DNA from: JAVJST01 sp040219295
GTDB lineage: Bacteria > Pseudomonadota > Alphaproteobacteria > Rhodospirillales > Casp-alpha2
DNA length: 64,000 nt
Assembly: GCA_040219295.1 (NCBI GenBank)
Contig: JAVJST010000005.1
Coordinates: forward strand, 248,001 to 312,000
Reading direction: 5' to 3'
This document shows, one piece after another, positions 58,790 through 64,000 of this stretch. Under the pieces are notes generated by a model. The model had not been told where the DNA came from and did no database searches. It saw only the letters and a list, made by a program, of their open reading frames with translations. The translations under genes were made by a program, and so were the position numbers. Positions within the stretch are counted from its first letter, which is position 1. Each line of letters begins with the position of its first letter.

Positions 58790-60205
58790 ATGGACCTTGC
58801 ACGAATCGCGGCAACTGCCGTGCTCATTGGCGTGTTGAGCGGTCCTGCGCTGAGCCAGGAGATGACACCGGTTGTTGTGCCGGCCCCCGGCGAGGCCGGC
58901 ATAACGCTCTACCAGAACGGCATCGGTGTCATCGACGAGACCCGCAACGCATCAATCGGCGCCGCCGGCCCGACCCGACTGACGCTGACCGGTGTCGCGC
59001 CCGCCACGGTCGACGGCAGTGCCGTCATTGCGGTCGACGGTCTCGACATCCGCCGACTGGTCTATCGTCTTCGGCCGCTGAGCCGTCAGTTGATCCTGGA
59101 GGGCAGCGTCGGCGGGACGGTCGATCTGGTGCGTACCCATCCCGAGACCGGCGCCGAAACGGTCGAGACGGCCGAGGTGCTGGGGCTCGACGGAGGCCGT
59201 GCGATCCTGCGCATCGGTGACCGTGTCGAAACCGACGCACCGGGCCGCATCGCCTTCGCTCCGCTGGACGCGGCGCTGGTGGACCGGCCGGCCATCGACG
59301 CCGCCGGTCATGCCCTGGCGCCGGGCGGCCGCGATCTCGGACTGCGCTATCTGGCGGGCGGCCTCGGCTGGCATACGGAGTATGTCATCGAAGCGAAAGG
59401 CTCCGAAGCCAGTCCCAGCCTCGATGTCACGGGCTGGGCGAGCGTGCGCAACGACAGCGGACGCGCGTTCCGGGCGCGGCCGCTCAACCTCGTCGCCGGC
59501 GACGTTAACCGGACCTCGCCGACACCGCAGTTAGGGGCCATGCCGGTGATCGAGGGAGCGCGCATGATGACGATGGCGGCGGCCGATGCCGGCGCCATGC
59601 CCGAGCGCACGGCGGCGGGCGATGTGCATGTCTACGCGCTGGGCGGGCCAGTCGATCTCGCAGCGGGCGAAACCACGCAGGTCCGCCTCTTGCATCAGGA
59701 AGGTGTCACGTCGCAGCGCCGCTACGTGCTCGAAGGCGGCGGCCACTGGTTCCGCGGCCACTATCCGGGGGCGCAGCCATTCGAGAATCCGGCCGTGGAA
59801 ATCAGGTTCACCAACGAAGGCACGGAGCCACTGCCTGCCGGCAACGCCCGCGTGTTCGACGGCAGCCGCCTGCTCGGCGAGGCACCGGTGCCGTCGACGC
59901 CCGCCGGCGAGGAGGTGACTCTCGATGTTGGGCGGTCATTCGACATCATCGTGCGGCGTATCCAGACCGCGTACCGCAAGCTCGGGCCGCCGGACAACGA
60001 TATCGAATCCGCGCACGTCGTCCGGCTCAGGAACGCCAAGCCGGAAGACGTCACGGTCGAGGTTCGCCAGCACATCGGCGGCGACTGGGAGATCATCGAG
60101 ACCAGCCTGCCGCTTGAGCGTGACGGCCTTGCGGCGGTGTGGCGCGTGCCGGTTCCGGCCGCCGGCGGAACCGAACTGTCCTACGTCGTCCGGGTCAGAC
60201 GCTGA
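58790..60205 (+). CDS. DUF4139 secreted protein
   Basis: 471 aa with a signal peptide (LARIAATAVLIGVLSGPALS). The mature protein is nearly all beta-strand. N-terminal part: ITLYQNGIGVIDETR and ILEGSVGGTVDLVRTHPETG. DUF4139 part from about residue 185: LGLRYLAGGLGWHTEYVIEA, DVTGWASVRNDSGRAF and a terminal GGTELSYVVRVRR. Role unknown; an extracytoplasmic stress-related function is suggested in the family. Monocistronic, 80 bp before def. Confidence 0.85.
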   Translation: MDLARIAATAVLIGVLSGPALSQEMTPVVVPAPGEAGITLYQNGIGVIDETRNASIGAAGPTRLTLTGVAPATVDGSAVIAVDGLDIRRLVYRLRPLSRQLILEGSVGGTVDLVRTHPETGAETVETAEVLGLDGGRAILRIGDRVETDAPGRIAFAPLDAALVDRPAIDAAGHALAPGGRDLGLRYLAGGLGWHTEYVIEAKGSEASPSLDVTGWASVRNDSGRAFRARPLNLVAGDVNRTSPTPQLGAMPVIEGARMMTMAAADAGAMPERTAAGDVHVYALGGPVDLAAGETTQVRLLHQEGVTSQRRYVLEGGGHWFRGHYPGAQPFENPAVEIRFTNEGTEPLPAGNARVFDGSRLLGEAPVPSTPAGEEVTLDVGRSFDIIVRRIQTAYRKLGPPDNDIESAHVVRLRNAKPEDVTVEVRQHIGGDWEIIETSLPLERDGLAAVWRVPVPAAGGTELSYVVRVRR

Positions 60206-60285
60206 CTCCGACCTTCGCCCATGGCTTGACGAGGACGGGTGCCCGACCCTATCTAGGGCGCTGAATTGCTGGAAAGTTTCGTCCC

Positions 60286-60810
60286 GTGGCCCGTCTGCCG
60301 ATTCTCGTAGCACCCGATCCCCGCCTCAAGGAACGCGCCAAGCCCGTCGAACGCGTCGACGACGAGGTGCGCCGTCTGATGGATGACATGCTGGAGACGA
60401 TGTACGACGCCCACGGCATCGGCCTCGCCGCCCCGCAGGTCGGCGTGCTCAAGCGGGTTATCGTCGTCGATGTCGCGCGGCCAGAGGAGGATCCTCAGCC
60501 GATGGCTCTGGCCAACCCCGAGGTGGTCTGGGAATCCGACGATCTCGTCGGTCGCGAAGAGGGCTGCCTGTCGCTGCCCGATCATTACGCCGAGGTCGTG
60601 CGTCCGTCGCATGTTCGCGTGCGTTACCTCGACCGTGAGAACGAGATCCGCGAGATCGAGGCCGATGGGCTGCTCGGTGTCTGTATCCAGCACGAAATCG
60701 ACCATCTCGAGGGTACGCTGTTCGTCGATCACATCGGGTCGGTGAAGCGCAGCATGATCATTCGCAAGCTCACCAAGGCCAAGCGCCAGGGCCAGCTGAC
60801 CACCGCCTGA
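60286..60810 (+). CDS. def: Peptide deformylase
   Basis: 174 aa, GTG start. All three PDF motifs are present: GIGLAAPQ (44-51), EGCLS (92-96) and HEIDH (136-140). C94, H136 and H140 bind the metal and E137 is catalytic. It removes the formyl group from new proteins and is paired, as usual, with fmt 25 bp downstream. Confidence 0.96.
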   Translation: MARLPILVAPDPRLKERAKPVERVDDEVRRLMDDMLETMYDAHGIGLAAPQVGVLKRVIVVDVARPEEDPQPMALANPEVVWESDDLVGREEGCLSLPDHYAEVVRPSHVRVRYLDRENEIREIEADGLLGVCIQHEIDHLEGTLFVDHIGSVKRSMIIRKLTKAKRQGQLTTA

Positions 60811-60835
60811 TTCCCGGTAGAGGGGGACGAGACCC

Positions 60836-61777
60836 ATGACCGGACTTCGCCTCGTCTTCCTTGGCTCGCCGGATTTCTCCGTGCCGGTGCTCGATGCGCT
60901 CCTCGCCGCCGGGCACGAGATCGCCTGCGTATATGCCCAACCGCCGCGGCCCGCCGGGCGCGGCCACCAGATTCGTCCATGCCCGGTCCATGCCCGGGCC
61001 GAAGAACTGGGGATCGAGGTGCGGACGCCGGAGACGTTTCGCGAAGGTACGATTATCGAGGATTTTCGGTCGCTGGGCGCCGATGCGGCCGTCGTCGTCG
61101 CCTACGGACTGATCCTGCCGCAGGCTGCGCTCGAGGCGCCCCGGCTCGGTTGCATCAACGTGCACGCATCCCTGTTGCCGCGCTGGCGTGGCGCGGCGCC
61201 GATCCAGCGGGCCATCGAAGCCGGCGACGGCGAGACCGGCGTCTGTATCATGGCCATGGAAGCTGGTCTGGATACCGGTCCGGTCTATCTGCGCAGGACC
61301 TGCCGGATTACCGAATCGATGACTGGCGGCGAACTTCACGACCGGCTCGCGGCGCTTGGCGGCGCGGCCATCGTCGAGGCGCTTCCCGGGATCGCCGATG
61401 GCTCTCTCGCGGCTGAACCTCAGGCCAGTGAGGGAGTGACCTACGCTGCCAAGATCGGCCCGCGCGACGGCGATATCGACTGGTCGGGCGACGCCGCCGC
61501 CATCGAGCGGCGGGTGCGCGCATTCAACCCGTGGCCGGGATCGGCGTTCCGTTTCGGCGACGACCGCATCAAGGTGTTTTCGGCGGGTGCCATCCTGACG
61601 GGCCACGGCGCCGTACCGGGCACCGTTCTCGATACAACCGTAGAGGGCTGCCCTCTGGTCGCCTGCGGCGACGGCGCCTTGGTGTTGCGCGAACTGCAGC
61701 GCCCCGGCAAGGGGCGCCAGCCGGCCGACGCCTTCCTGCGAGGCTATCCGCTGCCTGCCGGGACAGTCCTCGAATGA
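60836..61777 (+). CDS. fmt: Methionyl-tRNA formyltransferase
   Basis: 313 aa. N-terminal formyltransferase domain with LRLVFLGSPDFSVPVLDALL, the catalytic Asn-His in INVHASLLPRWRGAAPIQ and the Asp of AGLDTGPVYL. C-terminal OB-like tRNA-binding domain from about residue 205 (YAAKIGPRDGDIDWSGDAAA). It formylates initiator tRNA. The stop overlaps the next gene as ATGA. Confidence 0.95.
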   Translation: MTGLRLVFLGSPDFSVPVLDALLAAGHEIACVYAQPPRPAGRGHQIRPCPVHARAEELGIEVRTPETFREGTIIEDFRSLGADAAVVVAYGLILPQAALEAPRLGCINVHASLLPRWRGAAPIQRAIEAGDGETGVCIMAMEAGLDTGPVYLRRTCRITESMTGGELHDRLAALGGAAIVEALPGIADGSLAAEPQASEGVTYAAKIGPRDGDIDWSGDAAAIERRVRAFNPWPGSAFRFGDDRIKVFSAGAILTGHGAVPGTVLDTTVEGCPLVACGDGALVLRELQRPGKGRQPADAFLRGYPLPAGTVLE

Positions 61778-62490
61778 CCGTGCCGACGATCAAGCCGGGC
61801 GTGCTCACGCTGGCCTGCTCTGGCATGGCGGCGCCGCCGCTGTTCTACACGGATAACGACGGGGCTCGGCACGGCTACGAGCCCGATGTGGCCGCCGCGA
61901 CCGCGCGGGCGTTGGGGCTCGAAATCGAGTGGCTGTTCCTGCAGTGGGCTGATTTCGAACCGGCGCTGATGGAACGCCGCGCGGATGGAATCTGGTGCGG
62001 TTCGGCGATCACACCGGAACGGGAGAAACGGTTTCTGTATTCGCGGCCCTATGCGATCTTCGACGAGGCCGTTCTGGTGCGTTCGGGCGAGGGCATCGCA
62101 TCGCCGGACGATCTGGCGGGCAAGCGGATCGGCGCGATCAGCGGCAGCACCAACATGGCCCTGGCCGAAGGGTGGGTGGATGTCGGGCGTGTCGACTTCG
62201 ACGGCGCCACGGACGATGTTCTCGGCGACATGGTTGCGGCGTTGCGTGCGGGCGACATCGACGGCGTTGTCGACGATGACTGTGCCTTCGGCGCGCTGAT
62301 CGACGAGCCCGCTTTCGAGATCGCCTTTACGGTCAAGACCGGCAACCGCTGGGGTGTGGCGATGCACCCGGATTCAGAGGATTTGAAAAGGTCCATCGAC
62401 CGGGGCCTCGACCACGTGATCCTGAGTCACGGTCTGCAGGCCATCTGGAAGCGCTGGTTTCCGGCGCTCGACCTTCCTCAGTTGAGTTGA
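61774..62490 (+). CDS. Family 3 solute-binding-like protein without signal peptide
   Basis: 238 aa, ATGA overlap with fmt. Two-lobe SBP_bac_3 fold: GYEPDVAAATARALGLEIEW, FEPALMERRADGIWCGSAIT, ERFLYSRPYAIFDEAVLV-type hinge (here KRFLYSRPYAIFDEAVLVRS) and GKRIGAISGSTNMALAEGW. The N-terminus (MTVPTIKPGVLTLACSGMAA) lacks a basic-hydrophobic leader, so it may be cytoplasmic or use another start. No permease or ATPase gene is nearby. In many alphaproteobacteria truA stands at this position after fmt. Confidence 0.75.
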   Translation: MTVPTIKPGVLTLACSGMAAPPLFYTDNDGARHGYEPDVAAATARALGLEIEWLFLQWADFEPALMERRADGIWCGSAITPEREKRFLYSRPYAIFDEAVLVRSGEGIASPDDLAGKRIGAISGSTNMALAEGWVDVGRVDFDGATDDVLGDMVAALRAGDIDGVVDDDCAFGALIDEPAFEIAFTVKTGNRWGVAMHPDSEDLKRSIDRGLDHVILSHGLQAIWKRWFPALDLPQLS

Positions 62491-63509
62491 CTGAGTTTCG
62501 GCGCGTTCTTCTCGATTGCGCGGATTTTGTCGAGGCCCTGGCGCAACTCGGACTGGATGAACTCGACACGCTTGGCCGGACTGCCCGCGTTCTTGTTCGG
62601 AAAATGATTGCGCCATGCCGTCATCTTCACGGTCAGGGAACACAACACACCGCCGTTGGTTGCGTGAAAGCTCGATATCAGACGCTCGACCTTGCGGAAA
62701 CGCTCGGCCGAGATATCCGTCCACAGGCTTTCGGAGGCGCGATCGAACGCTTCGAAGCGCCCGGTGACGCCCGACATTGCCTCGAGTAGGATCGATTCGA
62801 ACATCTCGGTCGTCTCGTGCATGCCGCGGTCTTCGCGGAACTGAAAGCTCTGTCGCAAGTCGCGAAGCGCTTCCAGAAACTCGCTGATAATCGGTTCGAT
62901 GGAATCGAGACATTGGCGGAAGTAACCGAGCGAAAGAAAGATATCCGCGTAGTCCTCGAGAAACGCCGGCACCTGATCCGGACGGATATCGAGCTTGTCG
63001 GCCATCTGCTTGAGCCGTTCCATGGCCTGCTTGACGTCGGGGGAGCGAAAAAGGGCGATAACGTCCTCGAAGCTCTCGATGCCACTGGTGCCATCCTTGC
63101 CGTAAATTTCCTGGATCAACGGCCGGGTGAACTCGGTCATGTACTTGGTCAGTTCGGCGTTCTTGGCGTCGGACAAGCGCAACGCGTCGTGGTCATTCAC
63201 CTCGATGCCGATCTGGCGAAGGGACAGCCGAAGACTGTAAACGTCGTAACTCGGCAGCGTGCCGACCGCCTTGCAGATGCGAAAGTCCTCGACATCCTGG
63301 TCTACCGGCCAGTTGAACTCCGCCGGCAAGTCGCGAATCTCGATCTGTCCGCTGCCTGTCTCCGAGTCGGTGAACAACTCGATCACGCTGTTGAGCCGAG
63401 CATTCTTGATCATCCGGGCACGCTGCAGGCTGGGCGTCTGCAGCGGAAGCATGGCCAGCGGCATGATATGCATCGAGTCGCGATCAACGTCGCTGATTTC
63501 AATACTCAT
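62478..63509 (-). CDS. Large helical protein of unknown function
   Basis: 343 aa from the ATG at 63509; a GTG at 63530 would add seven residues and cover the GGAG ribosome-binding site. Mostly alpha-helical and rich in charged residues, no signal peptide or membrane helix. Segments of note: an early ARMIKNARLNSVIELF, a middle SPDVKQAMERLKQMADKLDI and DYADIFLSLGYFRQCLDSIE, and a C-terminal EFIQSELRQGLDKIRAIEKN. No family recognised. Its 3' end overlaps that of the solute-binding-like gene by 13 bp (convergent). Confidence 0.65.
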   Translation of the reverse strand: MSIEISDVDRDSMHIMPLAMLPLQTPSLQRARMIKNARLNSVIELFTDSETGSGQIEIRDLPAEFNWPVDQDVEDFRICKAVGTLPSYDVYSLRLSLRQIGIEVNDHDALRLSDAKNAELTKYMTEFTRPLIQEIYGKDGTSGIESFEDVIALFRSPDVKQAMERLKQMADKLDIRPDQVPAFLEDYADIFLSLGYFRQCLDSIEPIISEFLEALRDLRQSFQFREDRGMHETTEMFESILLEAMSGVTGRFEAFDRASESLWTDISAERFRKVERLISSFHATNGGVLCSLTVKMTAWRNHFPNKNAGSPAKRVEFIQSELRQGLDKIRAIEKNAPKLSQLN

Positions 63510-63593
63510 GTCAGGTGTTTCTCCGGGCACGTCAATCGTGGATACGTATTTTTACGTAAACATAAAGGATAGATTTCGGATTTGCAAACCGGT

Positions 63594-64000
63594 TCAGGGT
63601 GCTGGGTCGGGCTTAGCCGATTTTTGGCGGTTTACCCAGGCGACGCCGGCCAGAATCATGGTGCTGCCGGCGACGACGGGAATGGTCAGATCGTTGCCGA
63701 GGAACAGCACCCCGCCAGCGATCGCGAACACCGGCGTGAGCAGCGTGAAGGGCGCGATGAGCCCGACCGGATAGCGCTGCAGCAGGTAGTACATGCCTGA
63801 GTGCGCGATGACCGAACCGAAGATGGCTGTATAGAGGATGGCGCCCCAACCGCCCCAGGTCGCGTTGTTGATCGCCGTCCACTGGCCGGACTCGAAAACG
63901 ACCGAAACGGCGAACAGGATCGGCGCGCTGACGATCGATAGCCAGGCGGTGATGGTCAGGGCGTGGACCATCGGCATGCCGCGCACCATGATCATGGTGA
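63594..64000 (-). CDS. DMT/EamA-family transporter, C-terminal part (cut by window end)
   Basis: C-terminal ~135 residues of a drug/metabolite exporter; the frame stays open to the right edge, so the N-terminal half lies outside. Four hydrophobic helices, with GSVIAHSGMYYLLQRYPVGL and LLTPVFAIAGGVLFLGN typical of the second EamA repeat, and a polar tail (RQKSAKPDPAP). The segment PMVHALTITAWLSIVSAPIL resembles the amino-acid-metabolite EamA branch. Substrate unknown. Confidence 0.85.
   Translation of the reverse strand, partial: TMIMVRGMPMVHALTITAWLSIVSAPILFAVSVVFESGQWTAINNATWGGWGAILYTAIFGSVIAHSGMYYLLQRYPVGLIAPFTLLTPVFAIAGGVLFLGNDLTIPVVAGSTMILAGVAWVNRQKSAKPDPAP

Noticed and set aside
1..64000. 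tRNA genes, CRISPR arrays, insertion sequences, integrases or prophage genes
   Set aside because: Looked for T-loop GTTCGA contexts, regularly spaced repeats and transposase/integrase motifs on both strands; none was convincing. GTTCGA hits fall within protein-coding genes.

Overview
The window is 64 kb of GC-rich, densely coded bacterial chromosome. Gene content points to an alphaproteobacterium, probably a Rhodospirillales-type marine or soil organism. The pointers are an NAGGN osmolyte operon, PAS_5-type proteins, a DUF1127 mini-protein, cycM/kdsB/pheA synteny, a small SRP RNA directly before dnaX, DUF3095 and DUF1194. I saw no tRNA, rRNA, CRISPR array, insertion sequence or prophage. Both ends cut genes: an asparagine-synthase-like amidotransferase on the left and a DMT exporter on the right.

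Layout, left to right. 1-3.5 kb: three-gene operon for the osmoprotectant N-acetylglutaminylglutamine amide (amidotransferase, GNAT/ATP-grasp synthetase, M42 peptidase). 3.5-5.7 kb: PAS_5 protein, DMT transporter, cysteine hydrolase. 5.8-12.2 kb: glutamate synthase operon gltD-GFA-gltB on the minus strand, with a GFA-type zinc protein inserted between the two subunit genes. 12.5-16.4 kb: uppP, a two-gene YeeE/YedE sulfur-transport pair, a PhyH dioxygenase, a 56-aa DUF1127 protein with its own terminator, and a LysR regulator. 16.4-21.9 kb: light-response cluster with an Fe-S photolyase, two small membrane proteins, a BLUF photoreceptor, a PAS protein and a histidine kinase. 22.0-27.7 kb: yejABEF peptide importer. 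27.8-31.0 kb: hisN-like phosphatase and cytochrome c (minus), divergent from kdsB-pheA (plus).

31.0-34.4 kb: a histidine kinase whose membrane domain matches the plant/cyanobacterial ethylene-binding domain, then an MscS channel and nudC. 34.5-39.4 kb: glutamine-synthetase-like gene, aldehyde dehydrogenase, SemiSWEET, a lipoprotein and a ketopantoate-reductase-like gene. 39.4-42.0 kb: proteostasis operon (small heat-shock protein, membrane protein, DegP) preceded by a ROSE-like RNA thermometer. 42.0-44.0 kb: SRP RNA (ffs) and dnaX. 44.0-50.9 kb: a block separating dnaX from its usual partners ybaB-recR. It holds an enoyl-CoA hydratase, DUF1194 and 41-aa proteins, two low-GC beta-propeller lipoproteins built from three copies of one module, LysE, TRIC and an exonuclease. 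51.0-52.0 kb: ybaB-recR. 52-56.2 kb: a low-GC orphan, a PP2C phosphatase, a CoA-binding protein, metY, a ubiquitin-like (MoaD/ThiS-fold) protein and a small membrane protein. 56.2-64 kb: DUF3095 and rmuC, DUF4139, def-fmt with a leaderless solute-binding-like protein, a large uncharacterised protein, and the truncated DMT transporter.

Most genes are conserved housekeeping or stress genes. The least ordinary parts are the ethylene-receptor-like kinase, the photoreceptor/photolyase cluster, the triplicated lipoprotein module, the metY/ubiquitin-like pair, the RNA thermometer and the low-GC orphan after recR.
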